From positions 43,656 through 107,655 of the IMG/VR virus record IMGVR_UViG_3300028883_000036: a stretch of 64,000 nucleotides of DNA, one strand, 5' to 3'. This stretch comes from a virus. The translations under genes were made by a program, and so were the position numbers. Under the pieces are notes generated by a model, which worked only from the letters and a program-made list of their open reading frames with translations, ran no database searches and had not been told where the DNA came from. Of this stretch, positions 25,756-34,843 are shown one piece after another. Numbering within the stretch: the stretch's first letter is position 1; each line of letters begins with the position of its first letter.

Positions 25756-26949
25756 CTATCTATTATTTATATTATTTATACATTCTTCAATTGGTTCATC
25801 CCAATTTAAAGAATCTTTTTGCCTAAAAATTTCAATTGAATCATACCAATCACTTTTATTTCCATCACCAGACCATATGAAATATGGAACTATAGGAACA
25901 ATTACATATGTTTTCTTACCTATAGCACCAGCTAAATGAGCAATACATGTACAACTTGTTATTACAATATCCATCAATGATATTACAGCTAATGTATCTT
26001 CTAAGGTTTCAAGTTCAAGATCTTGAACATTGGATGGAGTTTTTGTTTTTACAGTTTCTTTTTGTAGAGAAAATAATTTTCCTTTTAATCTACTTGATAG
26101 CTTTTTAACAGGCAGAGTCCTTCTTTGATCGTGTTCAAATAGTTGTCCACCTTCCCACCTTAATCCTATGTTAAAGTCTCCAAGATCAAGCTTAGATTTC
26201 CATTTTTCCACATATTTAGCACTAGGCTTTATAAATGATTCTCCTGTAACTTTATTAAGTTTTAATTTTACAGGTAAACTCATGCTTGCAACCCAATAAT
26301 CATGTATCGGGTACATATCTTTTGTTGTAACAAACGAAACTTCATCCATTCTGTTAAATATTAATTTTGTTGTTTCCGTACATTTAACAAAAATTTCTGC
26401 TCCCATTTGTTTTAATTGTCTAAAAAATCTTGCAAATATAATTTCATCACCAATTCCACCTTCAGTAATAATAAAGAGTTTTTTGCCCTCTATTGATTCA
26501 CCATTCCATTCAGGAGTTGGAAATTGAATATTTTTTGTACCCCAACATCCAATATTTCTTCCATGTTCTAAACACTCCATTCCTTTTAAAAAATTTCCAT
26601 CTGATAAATTATACCATCCAAGATTAAAAATTGTTCTATTATCTTTAGGAAGTGTTTGTAAAATTTCAAATGCTTCCTTTTTTTTATTTACCCAAGGAAG
26701 ATATAAAGCTAATTCTCTTTTTGCATCTTCCCATTCTGTATCAAGCATTAAACATATATTCATATATTCTATAGCTTTTTCATATAAACTTGTATAATAA
26801 GCACATTTAGCAGTATTAAACCTTATTTTTTTATTTAATGGGTCCATTGCTAATGTGATTTCTGATTGTTTATATGCAAGATCATATACCTTATTTTGAA
26901 AAAATTGATAAGCCAATTGATCTGACATTTGTATAAATTGGTCTTTCAT
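25756..26949 (-). CDS. TPR-containing glycosyltransferase (GT9/OGT-like)
   Basis: 397 residues. Residues ~1-130 are TPR-like helical repeats (KAYDLAYKQSEITLAMDP, YEKAIEYMNICLMLD). The C-terminal part begins EWNGESIEGKKLFIITEGGIGDEIIFARFFRQL, the signature of the TPR-linked GT9/heptosyltransferase-like family, and ends with a GT-B donor region (DIVITSCTCIAHLAGAIGKKTYV). Enzymes with TPR plus GT-B domains often glycosylate proteins, as O-GlcNAc transferase does on Ser/Thr. It lies directly among poly-Ser fibre genes, so those fibres are plausible acceptors (inference). Confidence 0.83.
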   Translation of the reverse strand: MKDQFIQMSDQLAYQFFQNKVYDLAYKQSEITLAMDPLNKKIRFNTAKCAYYTSLYEKAIEYMNICLMLDTEWEDAKRELALYLPWVNKKKEAFEILQTLPKDNRTIFNLGWYNLSDGNFLKGMECLEHGRNIGCWGTKNIQFPTPEWNGESIEGKKLFIITEGGIGDEIIFARFFRQLKQMGAEIFVKCTETTKLIFNRMDEVSFVTTKDMYPIHDYWVASMSLPVKLKLNKVTGESFIKPSAKYVEKWKSKLDLGDFNIGLRWEGGQLFEHDQRRTLPVKKLSSRLKGKLFSLQKETVKTKTPSNVQDLELETLEDTLAVISLMDIVITSCTCIAHLAGAIGKKTYVIVPIVPYFIWSGDGNKSDWYDSIEIFRQKDSLNWDEPIEECINNINNR

Positions 26950-26971
26950 AACATTCTCTCTCCTTCACATA

Positions 26972-27613
26972 TTAATTCCAAAATGTTTTATACCATAACT
27001 TTGCCCTATCTAATATTTTCTGTTTATTTTGATCATAATTTCCAAGATGAAAAATTAAATTATATTCTGTTTCAACAGAAAATGGTTCTATATATTTCAA
27101 ACTATATTTAGCTAAATTTCTACTCATTATATACTCATCTACAATTTTTCTTTCTTGTTTTATTTTACAAAGAATATCTTCCATAGATAATTCTATTGGA
27201 AATTTCCATAGATCATGAGTATATTTTGTAGTAAATACAGCACATCCAGAAATACCAACATTTCTACCATCTCTTTTGAAATATATGTCATTTACATCTA
27301 ATTGATTGCTTGCATAATAATTATCTTTAAAAGAACAATAAGTTTCTGGTATATTTTTAAGAAATGGATTATAACAATCAGGATGTATCAATACATCTAA
27401 ATCTAATAACATATTAAAATCATAATTTTTTCCATCTTCATATACCTGAAGCTTTTCTGTTAACAAAGGCCATTCATTAAACTTTCTTTCTTTTATAATA
27501 TTTAAATCTGATCCAATCTTCTTACAATATCTTTCTATTGTAGGTAATGTTAAACTTTTTAATTCAGGAAAATAATTTCCTATATCTATAACATGCACAC
27601 ATATTGATTTCAT
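26972..27613 (-). CDS. Glycosyltransferase, GT-A type
   Basis: 213 residues. MLLDLDVLIHPDC (near residue 68) supplies a D-L-D metal/nucleotide site as in GT8-like enzymes; GISGCAVFTTK and a C-terminal FHLGNYDQNK, with His, match the rest of the GT-A donor pocket. It is probably a cytoplasmic sugar transferase acting with the TPR glycosyltransferase immediately downstream. The family assignment below GT-A level is uncertain. Confidence 0.7.
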   Translation of the reverse strand: MKSICVHVIDIGNYFPELKSLTLPTIERYCKKIGSDLNIIKERKFNEWPLLTEKLQVYEDGKNYDFNMLLDLDVLIHPDCYNPFLKNIPETYCSFKDNYYASNQLDVNDIYFKRDGRNVGISGCAVFTTKYTHDLWKFPIELSMEDILCKIKQERKIVDEYIMSRNLAKYSLKYIEPFSVETEYNLIFHLGNYDQNKQKILDRAKLWYKTFWN

Positions 27614-27630
27614 ATTTTACCTTTTATTTT

Positions 27631-30600
27631 CTATATTCTAATTCCAGCACAACCAACACCTGCTTGATTTTGGTCTGTAGACCCTATTTTTAACCAATCT
27701 GTTTCCGAACCAACTTGTTCTGGAAGGGAATGTGAAATTATAGTACCATCAGCTAATTGACCATAAGAATTATTGCCCCATGACCATAAAGTTCCATCAG
27801 TTTTAATAGCAAAAGTACTATTGATACCACTATAAACAGAAGACCATGTATCAGTACCAACTTGAGTAGGAGAATTTACAGCACCCCCTGTAAGACCAAG
27901 CTGTAAATCAGTATTATTACCCCATGACCATAAAGTTCCATCGGTTTTAACAGCATGAGATGTTAACTCACTACCAGCTATTTCATCAGACCAATCTGTT
28001 AATGCCCCTATTTGAACAGGAGATGATTTAGATACTATAGTACCATCACCTAATTGACCTTCTAAATTTCTACCCCATGACCATAAAGTTCCATCGGTTT
28101 TAACAGCAATAGTATGATATGTTCCATCTTTAACATTACTCCAATTCGTATCACTACCAACTTGAGTAGGAGAACTTCTATGTGTAGTTGCTCCCTGATC
28201 ACCTAGTCCTAATTGACCATATAAATTACTACCCCATGACCATAAAGTTCCATCAGTTTTAATAGCATGACATGTGTATTGACATTGTGATATAACTGCC
28301 CAATCTGTTAATGCCCCTATTTGAATAGGAGATGATTTAGATACTATAGTACCATCACCTAATTGACCATTATTATTATATCCCCATGACCATAAAGTTC
28401 CATCGGTTTTAATAGCTAAACATGAACTAATACCATCTGTAGAACAATATTCCCAATCTGTTAATGCCCCTACTTGTGTTAATACTGATTTTGATGAAGT
28501 TGAACCATTACCAAGACCACCATTAGAACCATACCCACAAGTCCAAAGTGTTCCATCAAGTTTTATAACAATATTAAGAGCACCCATATCAACTTCTTTC
28601 CATGTAGTATCTGAACCAACTTGAGTAGGAGATGATCTTCTATCTGTATCATTTAAACCAAGTTGACCAAAAGGATTAAATCCCCATGCAAATAATTCAC
28701 CAACAATAGCTGTACTTGAACTACTTGAACTTGATGTTGATTCACTTGAGCTTGAACTTGATATGCTTGAACTTGATACTGAACTACTACTTGATGAACT
28801 TGTAGAACTTGAAGATGAAGAATTAAGTGCTTCTATTCTATAATGAAAAAAACATTGAACCCCTTCAGGTTTATGTAATGTACTACATCTTGAATACATT
28901 ATTAAATCATCAAGATAATTAAAAAGACCAACTTCAGTTATATCAACATCTGAATAATCTTTAGGAACAATAAAATCAACTAAAACTTGTTGACTTCCAT
29001 ATTGCTCTATTGCTTCATATGCTCCACTCGTTACAGGAGATTCTAAATCATTTTCAACAAATGGATTCCATAATGTACTTGTTCCTGTTCCTACTTTCCA
29101 ATATCCCAAAACATCAGGACATATTCCTATTCCAAGTATATCACAATTATATGGAGAATAAACAACTCTATCTCTTAATACTTGAATTATATGAGCATAT
29201 CCTCTTTTATTTTCAGCCCAATAAATTTCTAAATTATCTTGATCAATAATAACTATTCTATCAGGAGATATTGTTTCATATGTAGTAATGTCATAACATT
29301 GAACGATAACCCATGAATTTAACTTATGTTCTATAGACCATTTAGTAGATGGATCATATTGATTATGAATATAATCAGATCTTCTTACCAATGATCCACC
29401 TGAAACAGCAGTATTCCAAGTTGTTTGTATAATATCTTGAGTAGGAATATCATTTATATAAGGAATAACTCTATAACCATTTGTATCCCAATGCATAGCT
29501 ATTGGTCCTGGTGCCGCTGATGTACCAATATAACCTGATGGAGTATTAGTAGATAAATTATGAGTTATATTCCATATATCTGCTCCTGCACTTACATAAT
29601 TTTCATTATAAAAACTAATTCCATTAGCCGCTGATCCTGCAATAGCAGCAACCCCTCTTACTGACTCATTAAAAGTTAATTCTACTGCATTATCACTAAG
29701 CATATGTACTGTATCAGGTTGTACTAATTTTGCTCCTACACTTGTTGGTCCTACAAAAACCCAAGGCTGAACCAAAATATATTTACTGTTTAAATTATGT
29801 GTAATTGTCCATTTTTTAGATGCAAATTGTTGAAAATGTGAATCAGTATTAAAACCACCACTACTTCTTCCCCCCGCTGATATAAATCGTGACCCTGTAA
29901 AAAAAGTATTCATAAATCCATTTGAATTTTTCGGATATAATGCTACTGAATCACCAATTCTATCAACTTTTGCCAATGGAGCAATTAATTCTTCATAATG
30001 AGCATATTTATTAACTGGTTTGACATAATCAAAATTAGTTATTAATTCATCTATAATATCTTCACTAATAATTGTATCATTATCAAATATATCACCTAAT
30101 GGTTCAGTAGATAAATCTACTTGAACCTTATAATGTGGTGTAATAACAGGATACCCTGAGTTAGTAATTGTTTGAGTATATGTATTATTAAGAGAAAGAC
30201 CATATATAGTTCCAGACCATTTTTGATGCCCTGTAATTCTTTTACCATTCAAAACAGTTAAAATTGAATATGAATTAACTGAACTTAAAGAAAGAGAAAA
30301 TGTTTCAAGTAAATCCCCAACTAATCTATTTTCTGTACTATAAACTCTTACTCTTAATACTGCATCTGTTCTATCTATAGTAAGATAATATGGAGTATTA
30401 TATGTATAAACATATGTAGATTTAGTACTATTTTCAATTCCACTTTTAGATTCACCTAACCTAAAGAAAATATTACTACCTGATGCTTCAAAACTACAAT
30501 AAATATAATCACCTACATGATCTGATATTTGAGCTACTTCATTACTTAAAGACCAAAAAACCAAATTAGAAGGTTGATTTAAATAAACATTTTCATCCAT

Positions 30601-31782
30601 TTTAATACCAATTGAATGAATAAAATTACCGCTATATATAGGAGTAGCTGCACTTAAATATATTGTTTGAGTAGTTAATCTTGTAGGATCATATTCAGTA
30701 ATAGAAATTTGATTTTCTTTAATATCACCAACTGAGCAATTTAAATCATCATAATTAAATAGTATATAATTTTCTTCTGTTCCTGTATCCCAAGCAAAAG
30801 TTAAACAATTTCCTGATGGTGCTACTCTTGTATGAACAGGATAATTATCAGGATTATATCTTGAATAATAATAATCACCAGCACCACCACTAGGTTGAAT
30901 ACCATAAAATTCTAAAAAATGATAATCTTCAAACTCATCAGTTAATTTTCCAAATGTATCATCTATATTCTGAACACACCATTCCCCCCATCTTTCATAT
31001 ATATTTAAATGATTACTAGTATTTTTCGAAAATAACTTCCATACTATATAAAGAGCATTATATGTTCCTATTCTTTTTAAAAAATATGGTAAATTTTCTA
31101 CCCATTCTCTCAATGAAAGTTCATCAAGAACTTCTTCTGATATTTCCACTCCATATGTACTTGCAATATAAGCTAACCATCTTATATCAATTTCTTTTGC
31201 ATCAAACATAGACCAAAATGTTTTTGTCATATTATACATCTCATGATGTACTTGATCCCAATAAACCTTTAACCATTCTTCCATATTAACAGTTTGATTA
31301 TGTTGTGGAATTCCCTTTAAAGTAAAATCTTTAAGTCCTTCAAATTCAATTGAATATGTATTTATTTCATTACTTACAGGCCAAATTTTACCAAAGAATA
31401 AAAATGTTTTTTCTTGATTACAATAATTATGATATAAATCATCTTGTTCTGGTCTTGCTAACCAATAATGAAAAAAAGAATCTTTTCTAAAATACATTTC
31501 ATTACCGATATCAAAAGCACTAGAAGCAACAGAAAAAGTAGATTCAAGACCTTCATATGTCATTTTAAATCTATTACCAACTATTTCTTTAATCTTAAAT
31601 CTATGCCCAACATACCCTCTATCAGAATTATCTTCATAAAGAATAGTATATACCCCACCTTGACTTACTACAGTACGATTAGGACCAATCAATACACTTT
31701 TTTGAGTACCTACTCTTTCTGCAACTAAAATATCAAAATATGACTTCAATAATTTATAATTAGGATCTGAAAATTTCCCCAT
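27631..31782 (-). CDS. Baseplate/tail protein with C-terminal seven-repeat RCC1 propeller
   Basis: 1383 residues. The N-terminal ~330 residues contain DIRWLAYIASTYGVEISEEVLDELSL... LPYFLKRIGTYNALYIVWKLF, the layout of P2 gpI-like baseplate proteins. A long middle holds several beta domains. Residues ~984-1022 are a poly-Ser linker. The C-terminal ~350 residues contain seven RCC1-type repeats (one LFAWG, one LWTCG, five LWSWG, each followed by a G-x-x-G-Q-L-G-like turn), enough for a complete seven-bladed beta-propeller. It follows gp6- and gp25-like genes, so it is probably a baseplate protein carrying a receptor-binding propeller. Confidence 0.85.
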   Translation of the reverse strand: MGKFSDPNYKLLKSYFDILVAERVGTQKSVLIGPNRTVVSQGGVYTILYEDNSDRGYVGHRFKIKEIVGNRFKMTYEGLESTFSVASSAFDIGNEMYFRKDSFFHYWLARPEQDDLYHNYCNQEKTFLFFGKIWPVSNEINTYSIEFEGLKDFTLKGIPQHNQTVNMEEWLKVYWDQVHHEMYNMTKTFWSMFDAKEIDIRWLAYIASTYGVEISEEVLDELSLREWVENLPYFLKRIGTYNALYIVWKLFSKNTSNHLNIYERWGEWCVQNIDDTFGKLTDEFEDYHFLEFYGIQPSGGAGDYYYSRYNPDNYPVHTRVAPSGNCLTFAWDTGTEENYILFNYDDLNCSVGDIKENQISITEYDPTRLTTQTIYLSAATPIYSGNFIHSIGIKMDENVYLNQPSNLVFWSLSNEVAQISDHVGDYIYCSFEASGSNIFFRLGESKSGIENSTKSTYVYTYNTPYYLTIDRTDAVLRVRVYSTENRLVGDLLETFSLSLSSVNSYSILTVLNGKRITGHQKWSGTIYGLSLNNTYTQTITNSGYPVITPHYKVQVDLSTEPLGDIFDNDTIISEDIIDELITNFDYVKPVNKYAHYEELIAPLAKVDRIGDSVALYPKNSNGFMNTFFTGSRFISAGGRSSGGFNTDSHFQQFASKKWTITHNLNSKYILVQPWVFVGPTSVGAKLVQPDTVHMLSDNAVELTFNESVRGVAAIAGSAANGISFYNENYVSAGADIWNITHNLSTNTPSGYIGTSAAPGPIAMHWDTNGYRVIPYINDIPTQDIIQTTWNTAVSGGSLVRRSDYIHNQYDPSTKWSIEHKLNSWVIVQCYDITTYETISPDRIVIIDQDNLEIYWAENKRGYAHIIQVLRDRVVYSPYNCDILGIGICPDVLGYWKVGTGTSTLWNPFVENDLESPVTSGAYEAIEQYGSQQVLVDFIVPKDYSDVDITEVGLFNYLDDLIMYSRCSTLHKPEGVQCFFHYRIEALNSSSSSSTSSSSSSSVSSSSISSSSSSESTSSSSSSSTAIVGELFAWGFNPFGQLGLNDTDRRSSPTQVGSDTTWKEVDMGALNIVIKLDGTLWTCGYGSNGGLGNGSTSSKSVLTQVGALTDWEYCSTDGISSCLAIKTDGTLWSWGYNNNGQLGDGTIVSKSSPIQIGALTDWAVISQCQYTCHAIKTDGTLWSWGSNLYGQLGLGDQGATTHRSSPTQVGSDTNWSNVKDGTYHTIAVKTDGTLWSWGRNLEGQLGDGTIVSKSSPVQIGALTDWSDEIAGSELTSHAVKTDGTLWSWGNNTDLQLGLTGGAVNSPTQVGTDTWSSVYSGINSTFAIKTDGTLWSWGNNSYGQLADGTIISHSLPEQVGSETDWLKIGSTDQNQAGVGCAGIRI

Positions 31783-32196
31783 TTAGCTTACCTTTATTTT
31801 TTTAATAGCATCATCAAGTTTTTTCTTAATATCATTTCTTCTTTCTAATAAATCTTTATAATCTTGTTGTAATATAACGTCTTCAGGATATCTTCTCATT
31901 TGTCTTTTTAATTCAAATAAATCATTAGTTAATTTATCATACATAAATTGAAAATATCTAACATCAGATTTATATTGTTGATTTTCTAAAGCACCAGCAA
32001 CTTTAATTTCCAAATTTTGTACTTCTTTTTCGGCATATACTTCAACTTTATCAACTCTTGTATTAGTAGCATAATGAACTTCAAATCCCCATATACCACC
32101 AACAATTGCAAATACTGTTGCAACAGCAGATAAAACAACAATTACTTTTTTAGTGAAATAACTTGTCCATGTTTTTTTATCTATTTCATCTACCAT
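31783..32196 (-). CDS. Small membrane protein with coiled coil
   Basis: 137 residues with one predicted membrane segment (~20-42, VIVVLSAVATVFAIVGGIWGF), a cytosolic N-terminus and a long charged coiled coil after it. It is encoded between the gp6-like and propeller genes. It might be an envelope-associated or tape-like factor, or a lysis accessory; there is no family match I can name. Confidence 0.6.
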   Translation of the reverse strand: MVDEIDKKTWTSYFTKKVIVVLSAVATVFAIVGGIWGFEVHYATNTRVDKVEVYAEKEVQNLEIKVAGALENQQYKSDVRYFQFMYDKLTNDLFELKRQMRRYPEDVILQQDYKDLLERRNDIKKKLDDAIKKIKVS

Positions 32197-32208
32197 TATT
32201 ATCTCCCA

Positions 32209-33921
32209 TTATGTTTCTTCAAATATTTTTACTGTGTTACTTGATAAATAAGGAAACTGATTCAATCCTAATTGAATAGGTCTTAACATATTATCTCTAT
32301 TTGTCCAAGGAGCATTAGACCATTTTGGAAATAATGTTGGATCATCAGAATTAACATTATATTCATATATAGTTTTATTAATGTTAATATCTCTTATATT
32401 TAAATTTCTTATTCCTTTGATATATTCAAAATTATCATCAGGAGATACATTACTTGTATCTATTAAATATTCTGTTATATCATTAAAATCTATTTCACTA
32501 TTAAACAATTGATTTTCAGCCCTAAAATAATAAATAAGTTTATTCAAAACATCTGTTTGAATATCAGCAAAATCATATATTCTTTTCTTTCTTACACCAA
32601 TTTCAAAACTAAAATATATTAAATCAGGAATTTCCATTATTTCATATGCTGATATCATTTTTCTTGGTCTTAAATAAAGAAGTAATTCATTTTCCCATGC
32701 AGAAGAATATCCTATTGGAATTAATATAGATTCTGTTTCATTCCAATCCGTAGTAATAGTACCCGCTGAAGTTTGAATTGTACTATTATTAAAATCTTCA
32801 GGAATAACACTAATATGAACTAAATTATATTCTTGTGGATCTCCTGAACCAGAAGGAACTAAATCTTGTTCACCATAAGCATTAGCTTTAATAACATCTG
32901 ATCTTGCTGATAAAAATGAATTATATGCTGTAGCATTTACATCTCTAAATTGTGATCTCAAAGCTGATTGAGAATTAAATCTAATTTCATCAATAGTTTC
33001 AGGAGCAGAAGCACCTATACTTGCTGCACTTAATGACATAGTAATTACATTATTATTAACATAAGAAGTAGTTATCCCTCTAGTAAGTTCTATAAATTCA
33101 TCTGAATTAATTACCCATGTTTCATCTGCATCTTCACCAATACTTCCATCTGTTCCTAAACTATCTAATGCTATTATAGATATATCATCATCTATTGTGG
33201 GAACATTTCTTGATGAATTAAATACTATTTTATTTCTTCTATATCTATCATATATTGACATATATACATTATCTGAAGATTCAATAACATCTAAATAAAA
33301 ATCTGAAACTCTTGTCCATTCTGTATCATTTACTGTAACTCTAATACTTGGTAATTCATCTGTTAAATCATCATCATATCCATATTCAGAAGGAAGAATT
33401 AACTCATTATCAATTAAATCATCACCTGTATATCCAGTTAAATTAACTAATTCTCCTTGTCTTACTGGAACATTTATAACGGTATCTGTACTTGAAGCTG
33501 TAACTTGTACTGAAGCTGTAGTAGCAAATAAAATTTGATTTCCATCAGTATCTTGTCTTCCTGAATCTAATTGTTTCCAAGGCAACACCCTAAGAACATC
33601 TCCTACTTGTGTTCCTGATACAGCTACTTGTAAAGTACATCTAGCAGATCTTGTTCCTTTTGGTTCATATCCTATTTGTCTTGCCAATCTATTTGCTGCT
33701 TCATAAACATCAGCAGTTTCAAGAAAATTATTTTTTGCTATTTTATTTATAAAAAATGTATTTAATTCACTTACATAAGCATTTAACTCCATTAAAATAG
33801 AAATATTAGATCCTTCAAAATCATAATCTTTAAATACTTCACTATTTTGAAGTTCTGTTTTGAATTTTTCTATTAGAGTTAAAAAATCTGTAGAAAGATA
33901 TTCAGGGGTAAATTCAGCCAT
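32209..33921 (-). CDS. Baseplate wedge protein, T4 gp6-like
   Basis: 570 residues. The N-terminal FEGSNISILMELNAYVSELNTFFINKIAKNNFLETADVYEAANRLARQIGYEPKGTRSARC block is diagnostic in layout of T4/cyanophage gp6 (DFEGS-x-x-x-I-L-x-x-L-x-A-Y ... NE-x-F-L-x-T-A ... A-x-x-x-G-Y-x-P). In T4, gp6 dimers form the inner baseplate ring with gp53 and gp25, both encoded nearby. It is slightly shorter than T4 gp6 (660). Confidence 0.88.
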   Translation of the reverse strand: MAEFTPEYLSTDFLTLIEKFKTELQNSEVFKDYDFEGSNISILMELNAYVSELNTFFINKIAKNNFLETADVYEAANRLARQIGYEPKGTRSARCTLQVAVSGTQVGDVLRVLPWKQLDSGRQDTDGNQILFATTASVQVTASSTDTVINVPVRQGELVNLTGYTGDDLIDNELILPSEYGYDDDLTDELPSIRVTVNDTEWTRVSDFYLDVIESSDNVYMSIYDRYRRNKIVFNSSRNVPTIDDDISIIALDSLGTDGSIGEDADETWVINSDEFIELTRGITTSYVNNNVITMSLSAASIGASAPETIDEIRFNSQSALRSQFRDVNATAYNSFLSARSDVIKANAYGEQDLVPSGSGDPQEYNLVHISVIPEDFNNSTIQTSAGTITTDWNETESILIPIGYSSAWENELLLYLRPRKMISAYEIMEIPDLIYFSFEIGVRKKRIYDFADIQTDVLNKLIYYFRAENQLFNSEIDFNDITEYLIDTSNVSPDDNFEYIKGIRNLNIRDININKTIYEYNVNSDDPTLFPKWSNAPWTNRDNMLRPIQLGLNQFPYLSSNTVKIFEET

Positions 33922-33934
33922 TATTCAATTCTCC

Positions 33935-34312
33935 TTATCGTGTTAATATAAAACTCACAGTTTCAACTTCATCACTACCTATTATTGTAAAGTTGAGTCT
34001 ACATCTGTATGCATTTTGATCATACAATGGTTCAATATCAAATCTTGTAATATCAATTCTATTTTCCCAAATTTTAATAGCATCAATTAAATTTTCCGCT
34101 ATTTGTCTTGCAGAAATTTCATCAATAGGTTCAAACAAAAGATGTTTTACATTAGAAGCAAAAGTAGGTAGCATTCTTCTTTCCCCTTGAACAGTCAAAA
34201 TAATATTAGTTATACTATTAAATATTGCATCCACATCAGTATCTTTTTCAACATCTCCATCAGACTGTTTTGTAAAACTTCCATCATAATCACTATAAAA
34301 TACTGTTGCCAT
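33935..34312 (-). CDS. Baseplate wedge protein, gp25/GPW-like
   Basis: 125 residues, the usual length of the gp25-like family. The core ITNIILTVQGERRMLPTFASNVKHLLFEPID and the following helix plus strands (RIDITRFDIEPL) match this baseplate and contractile-injection-system protein, which joins the wedge ring to the sheath. The start overlaps the upstream gene's end by 20 bases. Confidence 0.9.
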   Translation of the reverse strand: MATVFYSDYDGSFTKQSDGDVEKDTDVDAIFNSITNIILTVQGERRMLPTFASNVKHLLFEPIDEISARQIAENLIDAIKIWENRIDITRFDIEPLYDQNAYRCRLNFTIIGSDEVETVSFILTR

Positions 34313-34691
34313 TTTTTATCCTCTTTGGGTTTATTTTAATAGAATCTATCTTTCTATCTTTATTTATCTTTAATTGTTTGCATTTTTTAGAATTTTCAGT
34401 AATTAATATGCATTCTGTTTCTTCTTTTGCTTTTTTATTATATAAAATGATATGTTTTTTCTTTTTATAATATTCTTTATTATATTTCTTTATTGCATTT
34501 TTATTATTCTTCTTCCATTTTTCATTACATTTCTGTTGTATTAATTTTCCTTTTTGAGAAGATTTATATTTTTTGGTAATTTTTCTCATACAATCCCTAC
34601 AATATATATTTTTACCATCAGGATTAGATGTTTTTTTACCAAACTTCCCAATTTTTCTATTTCTACCACAACATTTACATATCTTCTTCAT
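34293..34691 (-). CDS. Small zinc-finger protein
   Basis: 132 residues, very Lys-rich. The N-terminus has C5, C7, C8 and C31-x2-C34 (CKCCGRNR... IYCRDCMRKITKKYK), a four-Cys zinc site of the sort that precedes phage HNH/endonuclease VII domains, but no nuclease His/Asn motif follows. It may be a nucleic-acid-binding protein, or a remnant of such a nuclease. It overlaps the gp25-like gene by 20 bases. Confidence 0.6.
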   Translation of the reverse strand: MKKICKCCGRNRKIGKFGKKTSNPDGKNIYCRDCMRKITKKYKSSQKGKLIQQKCNEKWKKNNKNAIKKYNKEYYKKKKHIILYNKKAKEETECILITENSKKCKQLKINKDRKIDSIKINPKRIKNGNSIL

Positions 34692-34842
34692 TTTTTTTAT
34701 GTTTCTTTTTTCTACTATATTTTGATTTATCTTTAAAAAATTGACTACCTTTAGCAGTAGGAATTCTTAATGCTTTCTTTTGATCTAAAGTATCTCTTTT
34801 TTTCTTTTTAGCTTCAGGTAAATATTTATCTATCAAATTCAT
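34675..34842 (-). CDS. Small basic protein with capsid-targeting-like tag
   Basis: A 55-residue gene found by hand. MNLIDKYLPE is followed by AKKKKRDTL and a strongly basic body (KKALRIPTAKG, SRKKKHKKN). The first ten residues match the shared tag ending in L-x-E, so residue 11 would be the mature N-terminus after prohead protease cleavage. AGGAG is 6 bases before the ATG. It overlaps the zinc-finger gene by 17 bases. It could be a DNA-condensing internal head protein. Confidence 0.7.
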   Translation of the reverse strand: MNLIDKYLPEAKKKKRDTLDQKKALRIPTAKGSQFFKDKSKYSRKKKHKKNEEDM

Positions 34843-34843
34843 T

